DNA of 64,000 nucleotides from Nemophila menziesii (GCA_029959085.1 JARWIR010000002.1:60070154-60134153), one strand, 5' to 3'. Shown: positions 33,601-46,225, counted from the first letter of the stretch. Notes: generated from the letters alone by a model not told the origin. Made by a program: numbers and translations.

Positions 33601-35501
33601 GGGATATCATTTGCCAAAATGGACTACTATGCTTGTTTGGAATATTTTGATTTTGAAAATTATTCACGGCAAAGGTATACTTATTTTTCTACTTTTTTTA
33701 CATTAACAGCGTATATTTATTGTTTTTAATGATTTGCCCAGGTATAATTTTTTCATATTTGATCTTATTTGCTAATCCATATTATACTCGGTTTTTTGTT
33801 AGAAAATACGTGTGGTTAAATTCATGGATATTATGCTACTTCTTAAAACATGGTGAACAAATTTTGTTGGAATGATCAAGTTTTTCTAATACTTTTAATT
33901 TTAATCTTTATGCACTAAACTACGATTCAATGAAGAAAACCGAAAATGATATTCTTGATTAGATTCAAGCTACATGGTATATTTGTTGTGATGATACTTT
34001 TATGTGAAATTAGTTTGGTAAGTTTGATCTCATGCATGGAACAAATAGGAGAGTTGCTTGTAGTTAGTTTGTATACTCTTTCTTAAATAAACATATATCA
34101 TTTTTTTATTATTTTTGCAGTCATATGGTTATTCTTGCCGAGTCAGGCCTAACATGTATTTGGATTTGAAGATCTCTTAAGTGATTCTCATTTGGTGGTA
34201 TTTCATCGTGGGTGATAATTTATGATGTTCTATATCAATTTATCGATACATCCTCGCAGGTTTCATCAGAATTATATATCACGTCGAGGGACATTGAGGA
34301 ATAAAATATGCTCCTTTATAATTCTAATTTATTTTCTTCATCGATATAAGTCTATTTCACGTTGTGTAGGGACCAACAACGGCATTTAACCTCTGTTATT
34401 ATGTTTAGATCAATTTACCCAAATATATAATTATGTCCCAAAATGTGAGATACCAATAGTTCATATAATATGAACATATAGTATATGATGTTGTCTTTTT
34501 TTTCTAGGAACATGGTTCTCTTAAAAAAAATTATACGATCTCACTACATGTGAGGATTAAAACAATTTGACAAGCTAGCAGAGTTAGATTTAGAGTTATT
34601 GACATTACATCACTCATTATCCTTGAATCAAACTTCTAAAAGGCTGATGACAATATGTATTTTATCTAAACCGTTTAATGAAGAGAATATTATTTGAGTG
34701 TTACTCAATCAGATGCAATGATGATTCTACTCATATTTGGCTACATTTCTATAAGAGTATGTTTACCTATTTTGCATAATATATGGACAAATCGTGCAAT
34801 TTAGAGGTTTATATATTTTTGTATTGTAACATTGTATAATAAGAACATGAATACTTGGAAAATTTGGCAATTGAGATTCCTTGATATTGATTTGGTTATA
34901 TTGTTTTGGAATTGAGATTGATGAGAGGAAATATAAGAGACAGATATAACTATGGTTACAAAGCCATGGCCCCTTTCTCTAGAGCTAGAGTATTTTAAAG
35001 AATTTTGCTACTATTAAAACACATAGGTAAATTCGGATTGTGCATAAAGGGTAACTTGCCACTATTACCCGTCCCATTTCGAATCCACTAGAAATCCAGA
35101 AGGTTTGATCATAGGTGAACATAATAATTGTTCAAATAGAGGATATTTAATGATATTGGTTAATATATGTATGAAAAGGGGATCATGAGCTTTGATTTTA
35201 TTTAATATATCTTATAATGAAGCTCACGGTTTCTTAGTCCAACTATCTGTACAAATTAACATATTAAAAAAAGATTAAATAACGATATAAAACATCCTTT
35301 AAAGATCAAATTATTTTCCAATTCAATTATTTTAATAGAAAATCCTAAACCAGAAAAATATTATCCTAATCAGAAAAAATTAACAATATAATCGTAAGTT
35401 TTTTTAGTTTGTTTTAAATCACACAAAATGTGTACTTATTCGGTGTTTAATTTATTTTTTAAAATTAAATTTATCAAAGTGCGCACGGGTATATACCTTT
35501 T

Positions 35502-35505
<4 letters not shown>

Positions 35506-35553
<48 letters not shown>
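35506..35553. repeat. (TA)n inside foldback element 2
   Basis: An expanded AT run at the centre of the internal hairpin region. One hairpin arm and one of the two direct repeats present in copies 1 and 3 are deleted here. Confidence 0.8.
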
Positions 35554-35555
<2 letters not shown>

Positions 35556-35699
35556 CTCGACAATACAAAAGTAATCTGATCAATTATAAGTGCTAAAGTG
35601 TACACTATTCTTGGTCCGAGCAAGTTTCTACTTCACTGTAAAAACAAAAAAAAAACAATTATGTAAAGGATATTACATAATAATAGTCGTAGAAAAAGA

Positions 35700-36470
35700 A
35701 AAAAACTCACAAAACATCCTTTTACTTCTGATACAGTAAAAGTCTCCCAGTGGTCATAAAATGGCCATTGTAGGATTTTTACAAAAAATAATAAAAAACA
35801 CAACTATAATTATACTTAAATCAAGTAATTTTGAAAATTATAAAAATGATGATATTAGGTTAAAAGAAATATAGCATCATTTTCTATAGTTAAAAAGCTT
35901 TTGATGGTCATAAAATAGTCATTGTATGATTTGTATAAATAAATAATAAACAAAATAATATAATTATGTTAATTAAAAAAATTAGTGAAAAAAAACTCAC
36001 AACATACAACATCACTACTCATACGGTGAAAGCTTCCAATGATCATAAAATGACCTTATTTGTATAAAAAAATAATAAACGTAACATAATAGATATATTA
36101 ATTAAAAAATAATTAAAAAAAACTTACAAACATACGGGTACGCAGCATCAGTACTCATACAGTAAAAGCTTCAATGATCATGGTATTATTTGTATAAAAA
36201 AAAGAATAGCTATATTAATCAAAAAAATGAATAGAAAAATAGAAAAGAAAATTAAACTCACATAACGCAACATCACTTCTCATACTGTAAAAGCTTCCAA
36301 TGGACATGAAATATTCTATATAAAACAATACTAAACAAAAGAAAAATAAATATATTAATTAAAAAAATAAAAAACTCACAGTATCCCTTTTCCACGTAGC
36401 ATCATACTTGTCATACTTTTTTTGACAAACATCACTCCTCATATGTAAAAGGTTTCCAATAAATATAATA
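35700..36470 (-). repeat. Tandem monomers in right arm of foldback element 2
   Basis: Same monomers as 8890-9680, starting near 35730, 35890, 36010, 36145, 36275 and 36430. Confidence 0.65.
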
Positions 36471-36479
36471 TGCCCATGG

Positions 36480-37106
36480 CCATTATTCTCATATGGAAGG
36501 CTATTATGAAAAACTTTCACGAAAGGAAAAAATGGGACATCAATGAAATTATAGAGAAAGTTAAGTTTAGTATAAATTATCTATTCGACGAAGATTGAAA
36601 GAAGAAAGATGACAGTCTAAATAAGGTTAAAGACACTATAGGAAGCAAGGGAGATAATAATCCTATTCTATGGGATGAAGCAGATAATGTTTGGCTTTGT
36701 GACTCTTCACATGTTAACTAATGGGGAACCAACTAGTATGACGGTTAATAAAGAGGGCCGTATTAAAAAAGTGATCACTAAACGAGGGTCGTTTTATTGG
36801 CCATGAGATCGGTCGGATCTCAATTGTAAGAGTAGCTCGTTCTACTCGGATAACCTTGAGGTAGTTCAAGGTATTAATAGGAGAAGGGGTATTGACTGGA
36901 GAATTCGCCCCATGATCTCCGAGGCATGGAGGTGGATAGGACAATTCCGGCACTGCAAAGTAACAACATCAAAAGGGAGCACCACAATGGGGTCGCACAT
37001 ACACTCGCCAAAAGTGTTAGGCTAAACATTGATATATCTTCTTGTCCATATCATTTTTTCGTTGATTTATTTATTAGTATTAGTAATCTATATAATCTAT
37101 ATAATC
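36480..37106 (+). mobile_element. 5'-truncated LINE fragment (RNase H end), copy in foldback 2
   Basis: It starts right after the target 'atgcccatgg' (36470-36479). The reading frame, with shifts, covers the region between zf-RVT and RNase H ('FHERKKWDINEI') and then an RNase H C-terminal part with 'NLEVVQGI' and 'HHNGVAHTLAKSVRL'. LINE RNase H removes the template RNA during target-primed reverse transcription. The 3' end and poly(A) are lost: the element's flank resumes at about 37107. The same insertion, with intact 3' junction, is at 52639-53275. Confidence 0.7.
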
Positions 37107-37109
37107 TGT

Positions 37110-37664
37110 ATAAAATAACTGTAATTACACTTCAATTCGATAATTTAAAAGATTGTAAAAGTGATAAAATTAGGTTAAAATGATTAAGTTTTTTATAATT
37201 TCAATGGTAAAAATTAATTTTTTACCTCAATTTAAGTTCTTCGATTGTTGATGGCCGATTGATGATGGTGAAGAATGGTTCCCGAGTGGCAGCAATTTTC
37301 TTGTGCATGAGAGCTGGCATGGTGGGAAGGTGAATGAAAACAGACTTCTTATTGTTTTTTGATCCAATGTTATGCGGGTGTGAAGATATGTTTTAAATTT
37401 TATGTTTTTGATATTTCAAAGATAAAAACTAGTTGAGCTATTTGAGGATTTTAACGAACAAAATAATTGCAAATATAAGATAGATCTAATGGTTGGAAAA
37501 TATATAAGAAAATCAAGACATTTCTGACCATCGATTTAAATTAAACAATCTAAACCATTAATTGAAATTGATCTAAATGTCAAAAATCATAGAAAACAAA
37601 TCCGACAGTTAAAAAATATGGAGGTGAATAAGAGACATTTTGCGTTGTTGGCCCTTCTCCCATA
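37110..37664 (-). repeat. Outer right inverted arm of foldback element 2
   Basis: Reverse-complement partner of 32746-33320; terminus 'ggcccttctcccata' followed by an AT run. Confidence 0.7.
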
Positions 37665-39036
37665 TTATATATACATATATATGTCATTGATTTTGAAGAT
37701 GTTCGTTAGCCAATGAGAATGCTAATTTTTTTGAATTGTTTCATCAACTTCTACTTCATGTTATTATTTGTTTTGAAAAGATGAAACTATGACCTAATTT
37801 CTGTAACTAAATGATGAAAAGTTAAGAATCATAATTATTAGTTTATACTCTTAATGTCAACCCATTTGTTCAGTTAGAAATAGAGAGATAAATCTTAAAT
37901 TTCAGAATTCATTTTTTTCCATGACAGTGATTATTGACATATAAAATAATCTTCTTACACTATCATATATTATAATAGTTATTGTATGATAATCTGGTGA
38001 GCATCCAGTTGTCATCAAAGAATAATATGTGAACATTTCACATTTAAACGCTTTCAATAAACAAAATTACATTTGACTGTTTTACAAGAAACGACTTGAT
38101 ACTTTATGGTTTGTGATTGTCAATGTTGCTTGCAATATATAATGGTATGCAATCATCAATATTTGGGTCCATCCAAAGGCCAGAAATATGCCTTCTTTTG
38201 TGGTATCTTTTGAAAGGCTTCCCCTTGTTCTAAGGGTTGTATTTTTCACAAATGACAATTTTTCAGGTTGTTTTTCTTAGGGAGAACCCTAAAGCAATAC
38301 AATACAAGTATTAATCGACTTAAAAGAAAAGATTTCAAAATAGCTTATTTGTTTATATTAGACAAATATTTATTTGAAATGAAAATTAAATGTTACTATT
38401 CATGATTTTACAAGTATCTAAAACAGAGTTTACTAAATAAGTTACACTACGTTGTTTTACAGGTGTAGATCCATGATTAATGCTATGTTTTCCACATGTT
38501 TTTTCCATCCTTAGCCTTGATGAAAATTACCGTGAAGCCTCTTCATTTACGTCACATTCCCTAAAGTTGGGCAATGGTCTAACTTTTTCCTATAAAACTT
38601 GAATATATTATACAACAAGTTTTCATAACTAAACACGTATTGCTCTTAAGCCCTTTTTTGTTGTTTTCACTTAAGCTAATCATATTTCATTAAGAGGGTA
38701 GGAGGTTGTTTCGAGAAAATTTTACTTGTATATTTAAATTATTAAATAACAATTAAGAGGAACAAAATTAATCAAATATTGTTTATATATTTAATATTTT
38801 AATTAAAAGATATACATTATTTGCACTGTATGTTTGTTGTATCAATTTATGTTAAGGTGTTGAGATTGATAATTATACCTTTCCATCGGTTTTGAATGCT
38901 TGTACAAAGGGGAAGCCTATTAGAGAGTGTATAGACATATGTATCGATTATATCAAAGGGTTTTTAAAACAATGTACTTGTGTTGAATTATTTGATTCAT
39001 TTTTACGAACAATGTGGTAAGTTGGATAAATAGAAG
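37665..39036 (+). other. Module P copy 3, upstream region and start of PPR pseudogene
   Basis: An imperfect (TA)n run (37665-37683) is followed by the P upstream block. The exon-like piece at about 38110-38290 is shared with the other copies. PPR-coding remnant begins at about 38820 and reaches the LINE insertion at 39036/39037. Confidence 0.5.
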
Positions 39037-39053
39037 AAAGTGTTTGATATAAT
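39037..39053. repeat. LINE target-site duplication, left copy
   Basis: 'aaagtgtttgatataat' is repeated at 44333-44349 as 'aaagtgtttgataaaat' (one mismatch). The right copy agrees with the undisrupted sequence of PPR copy 1 at this point ('tttgataaaatg'). Confidence 0.85.
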
Positions 39054-39369
39054 ATTATAGTCAACTTATATTATAATTCGGTAGAATGAGAGTCAACTTA
39101 AAAAATTCTCTCTCAACTCATTCATAACCTCTAAACTTCCATCTCTAGAAAACCAAAACAAAACCAAAAACCCTCTTTTTTTTCACGTTTTAGCTTTTTA
39201 GGTCATCAGATTGAATGTTATTTCCTAAATCTGGGATCTAATATTCATCTGCTTTTCTCTCTACACTCTTAGATAAACCCTAACCCACCTATTTCTAAAC
39301 CTCTCATCTCATTTCTGACCCGTTTTCCTTTTGATTTTCTCTTTCTAAGTTGCATCTCAGATCGGTAGA

Positions 39370-40572
39370 ATGACGAAAATGATTAACTCAAATCGTCTTA
39401 GTGGTACAAGCTCAAAATCGAAAGCAAAAACGAAATACACCGATATTACTAAGATGATGTTCTCGCCTCAAAGTGATAGCAGTGTTGTCACTCCTCCGAT
39501 GAGTCCTTACACCAATGATTCAAATAATGAGGAGGAAGACTCACGAAAATCGGTTGCTCAAAGTAAGGATTCGGTAGTGGTTGCCCAGATTGATGAAAAT
39601 CAAACTGAGGTAGCGCCGAAACCCAAGGAATGGTCAAAATTATTTGGTAAAAATGATAACCCAGATCTGAATCTAGAGTATCATGTACCGATGCGTAAAG
39701 AAGGTAAACGTATTATTATTCCTGATAAAGATGTCTTAGATGAGGGCTATGCGCAGTGGGAAAACTGTTTAATCGGTCAGTTCCTTGATTCTCCTCCTTT
39801 GTTCTATAATATTGTTAACTTTGTTAAGTTTCAGTGGTCAAAGTTTGGTAAGATTGATGTTAAATCTAGTAGTAATGGCACATTTATCTTTAAATTTGAG
39901 AATGAATAGATGTGTGCTAAAGTTTTAGAACAGATGTGGCATATTAATGGATCTCCTCTATTGTTAAGGCCATGGAAAATTGGTATGCAGTTTGAGAAAT
40001 TAGATATTGCTAAAATTCCAATATGGGCCAAACTGATTAACATACCTATGGTTATGTGGACTAAGAAAGGTTTAGGGTATATTGCTAGTGGTATTGGTGT
40101 ACCATTACAGATGGATAGTATGACTCAGTCCATGACTAGATTGGGTTATGCTAGAGTTTTTGTGGAAATTGAAACTAAAGAAGAGTTGCCTGATAAACTT
40201 TATGTTGATGGCTTAGATGAGTTACAAATTGTTAAAGTAGAATATGATTGGAAACCTAAAATCTGTACTAAGTGCAATAAAATTGGGCACTTAGAAAATA
40301 AGTGTAATAACATTACTAAAGTGTGGATTCCAAAAGCTGGTAACAATGAAAAGAAGGATAAAGGGAAAGATAAAGTTAATGATACGGAATGGAAAGTTGT
40401 GGGAAGCAAATCTCACAACAGAAAGGATTATAATCAGTCCTCTAAGGAAGTCTCTTGCTCTAATAAATTTGATAATCTTGAGGAAACTGTGGTTACTGAT
40501 ATTGATAGAGATGTATTGAAATTCATTAATAATGATGGGGAAGGTGAGATTACTAGACCACCTAACATATGA
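39370..40572 (+). pseudogene. LINE ORF1: DUF4283-like domain and CCHC zinc knuckle, one stop
   Basis: The ORF1 nucleic-acid-binding protein of a plant L1 element. It is a single frame of about 400 codons broken only by TAG at 39907-39909. Residues 1-110 are Ser/Lys-rich and look disordered. From about residue 115 to 245 comes the DUF4283-like region ('YAQWENCLIGQFLDSPPLFY' to 'LLRPWKIGMQFEKLDIAKIP'). A CX2CX4HX4C knuckle follows ('CTKCNKIGHLENKC'), then a Lys-rich tail. In the family this protein coats the element RNA. The start at 39370 is the first ATG of the frame. The stop lies inside the DUF4283-like region, so two partial proteins would result. ORF1 ends in an ATGA overlap with ORF2. 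Confidence 0.88.
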
Positions 40573-43500
40573 GTCTTGTTTCATGGAATGTAAGAGGGTT
40601 TAACAGCCTTCTTAGACAATTTTATGTTAAAGATTTTATGATTAGGAATAAAATTAAGCTTATTGGACTCCTGGAAACTAAGGTAAGGATTCAAAACAGC
40701 TTAAAAATAATAAGTGATCATTTTCCTCACTTGGAAATGATTCAAAACTATAATAAATGTGATAGTGGGAGAATTTGGATAATGTGGGATAATAATTATG
40801 TTGAGGTAGTGAAGCTATTTGAAACATCTCAACTGATTTTTATTAAAGTTAAAGTACTACAATTAAATATTACTTTATGTGTTGGTAATGTTTATGCTAG
40901 TAATGATGATGATGAAAGGAAAGTTTTATGGACTGATATGGTGATGTTAAGTAATGATTATGATGATCAGTGCTTATGTTATACTGGAGACTTTAATGAG
41001 ATACTTAAAATTGAGGATAGACTTAACTGTGACTCTATTCCTAATAGTTCTGTTATCTTCTCTAATTGTATTGAAGATGCTAATCTTTTTGAGCATCAGT
41101 ATACAGGACAATACTTTACTTGGACTAATAAAAATGATAGTGGGAATTTGCGCGCAAGTAAGATTGATAGGGTGTTCATCAATACAAAGTGGATGATACA
41201 TATCAATCTAATACTATTCTTGTGCCTCCCTCTACCTCTGATCATTGTGCAATCAAAGTGTTGACAGATGAAAAAGAGAAATCTGGGCCTTGCTCTTTTA
41301 AATTCTTTAATACATGGACTAAACATGGGGGCTTTAAAGATATTATAAAAAGAATGTGGGATATAAATGTGAATGGCAATAAGATGTTTCAAGTTTGCAT
41401 GAAGCTGAAACTAGTAAAAGGTGAGCTGAAAAAGTTTAATAATAAATACTTCAGAAGGAATTCTGAGGACATTGAGAATTTAAAAGCTCAACTCGAGATA
41501 GTACAAACAAGAATTATGTTGGGCAATAGTACTGATGCTGATATTTCTGAACAAAAAATTCTTATACTTCAATTAGAAGAAACTGTAATTACTCATCATG
41601 AGGTCTTGAAGCAAAAATCTAGGGCCTTGTTTATTAAAGATTATGATATTAGCTCAGCCTACTATTATAGAATGATTAAAGGAAGAGTGGCAAAAATTTT
41701 CGTATCTACTCTAACTTGTGATGATGGAAGAATTATTACTGAACAAGATGAGATTAAGAATGAATTTGTGGGATATTATAAGAATTTACTTGGTACTGAG
41801 GAATCTAACCAAGAAATATGCTCTATAGGCACTGTTGCAGCTATATTAAATAAAAGTGTCAGAAGGCTTGATTGCCCCCATAACTGATAAGGAGATTAAA
41901 AGTGTCTTATTTGCTATGGGTGATGCGAAAAGCCCAGGACCTGATGGATATACTACTTGTTTTTTTAAACAATCTTGGGATATTATTGGAGATAGTTTAT
42001 GCTCTGCTATTAAGCAAACCTTTGAGTTAGGTAAAATTCTTACTCAGATCAATGCCACAAATATTGTCTTAATACCTAAAGAGAAAAATCCATCTTGTGT
42101 TAAGAAATTTAGGCCTATATACTGTACTAATATCATATACAAAACCATTTCTAGAGTTATTATAAATAGGCTTAAGATAGTGATGAGTTATATAATTTCT
42201 CTAAATCAAGGTGCCTATGTTAGTGGGAGGAATATTACTGATAACATACTTGTTGCACAAGAAGTAGTTACTGGTTATGAAAAGAAATCTATGAAATCTT
42301 CTTGTACCATTAACTTGGACCTACAAAAGGCCTATGATATTGTTAATTGGCAATTCTTAATCAACATTCTTTATGCTCTAAAGTTTCCTGATAAGTTTAT
42401 TAAATGGATTCACATGTGTATAAGTACTCCTTATTACTCTATATGCATAAATGGGGAAGCCTGTGGATATTTTAAGGGCAAAAGAGGGTTAAGGCAAGGT
42501 GACCCTCTCTCACCCTACTTATTTGCTATTTGTATGGAGGTTTTTTCCATGCTACTGTATAATGTGGCTCAGAAAAAAGAGTTCACCTTTCACCCTAAAT
42601 GTAATGAGATTAATCTGAATCACTTAGTGTTTGCTGATGATATATTAATTTTTATGAAGAGCAACACTGAATCTGCTGAGGTAGTTAAAGAAGCCCTTAA
42701 TCTCTTTTCTAGATGTTCTGGGTTAAACATAAACTTTGCTAGAAGTGAATTATACTTTAGTGAGGGAGTAAAAGACAGAGTTAGAAATGATATTTCTCAG
42801 ATACTGAATATTAAAATAGGCTTTATGCCTGTTAGATATCTGGGCATTCCTTTAAACTCAAAAAAAAATGAGTGTTACTGATGGTAACAAATGAATTGAG
42901 AGGATTTGGCAAAGTATCACTCAATGGAGCTCTAAAATGTTGTCATATGCAGGAAGAGTTGAACTAATAAGAGTTGTGCTTATTAGTAAGATTATGTTCT
43001 GGTGTAGAGTGTTCTTATTGCCTAAACAGGTTATTTACAAATTGAATAAAAAATTATCAATGTTTCTTTGGGGGAATAGTGAAAATGCTCATGGTGCAAG
43101 AGTATCTTGGGCTAAAATATGTTATCCCAAAGAAGAAGGGGGGGCTAAACATTCCTAATATTGAGAATTTAAATAAAGTTTGTTTACTTTACAACTTTAG
43201 GAGATTTTACTGTCTTGATCAAAATCTATGGTGTAAATGGGTTAAAGTGAACATTCTGAAAAGTAAATGTATTTGGAGTATTAGTCATAAACAATACCAC
43301 TCTTGGATGTGGAAGCAGATTTTAAAGATTAGAGATGAGGCCTTTGATCTTATATATCATGAGGCGGGTAATGGTGAAAAAACTTACATAATGTGGGATA
43401 AATGGCTAGATAAAAAGAATATTCATGAAATTTTGGATTAAAAAATTGAGGAACATGATATTAACTGTAATAAAACAGTTAAAGACTGTTATGGCAGAGG

Positions 43501-44156
43501 CAGGTGGAGAATTCCTCCAAAAATTGCGTAAATAGTCCCTAAAATTCAAGATATAATACTCAGTGATGCCAATGATAAGATTACATGGACTGAGAGTATA
43601 AAAATAAGTTTTCCTTTAGGAAAACTCTGATTGAGATTTCAAGTCATGAATCTAAAGTTGATTGGTTTGATATTGTGTGGGCAAAGACTTGTATTCCTAG
43701 ATGTTCATTTGTTTCTTGGCAAGTTGCAATGAATAGGCTTCCTACTAAAGATAGGATGTTAAGTTGGGGATTAAGTATTAATCCTGTTGTCTATTATGTA
43801 ATAGTGAGGATGAAAGTAATGATCACTTATATGCTGCCTGTAAGTTCTCAGGTGCTATTCTTAATCGCTTATTGGCAATCTGTGGTTACAATACTAATAT
43901 CAGAAATGTGGAGGATCTAGTAGTAAATTTGAAAAATGGTGCATGTCCAGAGGCTTTGAAGGTTATTGGTGTTTGTATTACAACTTACATATATTTTATA
44001 TGGACTGAGAGAAATAGGAGGGAGCATGGAGAATATGCAGCTAATGAGGAGAGAATTTACAACAAGATTATTGCCTATGTAGCTGTCAAGCTTAAGGAAA
44101 GGACTTTCAATAATTGCAAAGTAAAGAATGTAGTTGAAAAGTTATGTAATAGATAG
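40569..44156 (+). pseudogene. LINE ORF2: endonuclease, reverse transcriptase, zf-RVT; frameshifted
   Basis: The catalytic polyprotein of the element. The APE-type endonuclease (40569-41290) shows 'SWNVRG', 'GLLETKV', 'GDFNEIL' and 'STSDHCAI'. The reverse transcriptase (about 41860-42890) shows 'SPGPDGY', 'INLDLQKAYDIVNW', 'RGLRQGDPLSPYLF' and 'FADDILIF', so the FADD metal-binding site is intact. The zf-RVT region (43675-43870) shows 'PRCSFVSWQVAMNRLPTKDR'. Breaks: shift near 41188, shift near 41855, shift at the A9 run 42860-42868, stop at 42892-42894, shift at the G run near 43137-43143, stop at 43439-43441, a small deletion near 43600 and a shift near 43790. The tail reaches 44156; no RNase H is evident. 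Confidence 0.9.
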
Positions 44157-44332
44157 GCATTATGTATTTATTTTTATATAAGTTTGTAATGTCTCTATTA
44201 GTTTCAAATGCATGTAATAGTTAAGCTAAGTTAAATAGGTTAATGCCCATAGTATGTGGGTCAAAGTTGTAATGTTTTGACAGTTGTGGTCTTCATTTTA
44301 ATAAAAAGTTTGATTTGCCGATCAAAAAAAAA

Positions 44333-44349
44333 AAAGTGTTTGATAAAAT
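44333..44349. repeat. LINE target-site duplication, right copy
   Basis: Pairs with 39037-39053. The first three A bases could equally belong to the poly(A) tail. Confidence 0.85.
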
Positions 44350-45239
44350 GTTTGAGAAAATGTTGTTTCTTGGTCTAGTTTGATATGTGGGTAACCTAGG
44401 TAGGGTCAACTTAAGGAGGCAGTTAAGTTGTTTTTTGAGATGGTTATAGAGGGTATTATGCCTAATTAAATGACTTTAGTGTGTGTGATTTCAGATTGTG
44501 CAAAGTTACGGGATCTTGAGTTAGGGAAAACAGTGTGTGATATAGTTGGGGTATCAGGGGTGAATCTATATACTATTATGGTGAATAAGCTTTTCGATGC
44601 GTATATGAGAGGAAGTTGGTTACTTGTAATATATTTATTTCGAATTTGTGTGCACCTAAAGATGGAAATGGAAGCATTTTTTACCTTGAAAGATATAATG
44701 AAGCAAGGACATAAACTAGATAGAGTTACCATTCTATCCGCTATTTCAGCTTGTGCGACATTGGGTGATAACTGCTATGGAAAGCATTTTCATGCTTGTG
44801 TTTGGAGAAATGAATTGGATTTTTCAAATACTATTAGTATTGAATTTATTGATATGTATAGGAAGTGTGGGAAGAAATATTGGGATTCTAATGTATTCGA
44901 TAGAATGTCAGAGATAAGGCCTTAATCTCATGGATTCTGTGATTGTTGGGTAGTTAGGAATGATGATGTGGAGTTAGCTTAGGGCATGTTTAACGAGATT
45001 CTAGAGACTAATCTTGTTTCATGCAAAGAAGCTTGTATGAGTACGCGATTCAGTTAATTCATATTATGCAAAGAAAGGAAATAAAAGTAAATAAGATAAC
45101 TATGGTGAATGTTCCAGTTCAAGCTCGATTGAAGTAGACGGAAGGATTCCGATTCACATCATAAGAAAAAAATTACCACTTTAATGCTAAACTTTTTTAT
45201 CAAACAATAATAAATATATACATATATTAAAAGGTTAGG

Positions 45240-46225
45240 TAGGATAATCTAATCAATTGCACCAAATTCTTACTCCTACTAATAAAAGCAAAAGTAGGTC
45301 GAGATTATTCAGTTATCCAATATGAATGGATGTGAGGCCGTCATTAGTCATATAACTTCTGAAAAATTGAAGGATGCGCAATTTTTGCATTCTTGAAATA
45401 ACACATGCCATCTCATTATACTGGTATAGAACGGTGGTCTTGATATCCAACTCCATGAGTATACAGTGAGAATAAAGTCAATAATGGGCACGAATTAGCA
45501 ATATCTATTAAAGGTTGGATTGATTGGTCGATAAATGACTGGTGGATAAGGTGCACCTCTTCTAAGAGTGAGCTCTTACTCTTTATTATATTAGATAGTG
45601 TAACGAATACTCAGAAATGCCCACATTTCCACATTTCTACACTGTCAAGATATACACATATGTCTAGTCTAATTGTACATACATATAGAAGAAGATCCAT
45701 GTATAGTTGATGGGGAGGGGCGGAGGCTTGGTCACCCTTGATTTATCAAATAAATAAATAAATTACCTTAATTTAAAAGATTAATTTATTATAAATTCAA
45801 TGGCCCGTCTAAATATTTTAATCCCTTCTTTTTATGTGTTGTAGTATAATTAAAAATTAAGCATAAAGTTCTTGATATAGATAATTACATTAAAAAATAT
45901 ATAAACATACAAAGTATCTTAGTATGTAACTCAAACATTATCGTTTGGGAAATATAATCAATTAGCTCATCGCCGGCTACAACTTCACAACAAAGCTTCC
46001 TTACTTGGAGGATATCCTTTGAACCACGACTCCAGTTATTTTAATTTATGACTCTTGGTACCTCCAATGATGATGATTTCGATGAAGTGCCACATAGCCT
46101 TATTTTTTCACATATTAAGTCACGTTGCATAAATTGTCCACCTGTCTTTTTTTCATTGCTGGTTTTGTTGAAAATCACCATCTTTGGTAATGGTCGACCC
46201 CTATCCTGTAGAAGATGCATATATA
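45240..46225 (-). pseudogene. F-box/LRR (SKIP19-like) pseudogene, copy F3 (internally deleted)
   Basis: 5' blocks at about 46225-45960 and LRR block remnant at about 45575-45300. Compared with F4, about 200 bp are missing at 45572, taking the start of the LRR block and part of the intron. 'MQKLRHL'-type sequence is still visible near 45380-45420 on the minus strand. Confidence 0.55.

Larger units (their letters stand above)
32746..37664. mobile_element. Foldback-type DNA element, copy 2
   Basis: This copy gives the clearest inverted-arm alignment. 'caattaatgg' at 32807-32816, 'gaaatgtcttgattt' at 32847-32861 and 'ttagat' at 32882-32887 all occur as reverse complements at 37555-37564, 37510-37524 and 37484-37489, at identical spacing. 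Further in, 'accaatcggcttgg' (about 33195) pairs with the 37240-37260 area, and 'aacctagtctcattattttt' (about 33280) pairs with about 37155. No plastid insertion is present. A truncated LINE sits at 36480-37106 in the right arm. Confidence 0.75.
39054..44332 (+). mobile_element. Near-full-length L1-type LINE retrotransposon
   Basis: A 5.28 kb non-LTR element with a 5' leader (39054-39369), ORF1, ORF2, a 3' leader (44157-44323) with 'aataaa' at 44300-44305, and a poly(A) tail starting at 44324. It is flanked by a 17 bp target-site duplication. L1-type elements copy themselves by nicking DNA with the ORF2 endonuclease and priming reverse transcription on the cut end. ORF1 carries one stop; ORF2 carries several frameshifts, so the copy is dead. 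Yet it is by far the best-preserved coding DNA here, hence the most recent large insertion. It is not the same insertion as the truncated LINEs at 36480 and 52639. Confidence 0.92.
38820..45130 (+). pseudogene. PPR protein pseudogene (PLS type), copy 3, split by a LINE
   Basis: The 5' part lies at 38820-39053 and the 3' part at 44333-45130; the LINE separates them. The 3' part contains the longest uninterrupted PPR frame of the window (44470-44925, 151 codons). It includes 'DCAKLRDLELGKTVCDIVG', 'NLYTIMVNKLFDAYMR', 'VTILSAISACATLGDN' and 'FIDMYRKCGKKYWDSNVFD', i.e. parts of at least three repeats. The frame 5' of the LINE was already broken, so the LINE hit a dead gene. It is followed by the convergent F3 remnant. 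Confidence 0.7.

Noticed and set aside
36714..36953. 79-codon minus-strand frame
   Set aside because: Antisense to the truncated LINE RNase H fragment, which explains the sequence.
39831..41392. Minus-strand open frames of 69-98 codons opposite the LINE
   Set aside because: They are antisense shadows of ORF1 and ORF2, whose sense frames have clear domain motifs.
39054..44332. Active LINE
   Set aside because: Several frameshifts and stops in ORF2 and one stop in ORF1, although key motifs including FADD remain.
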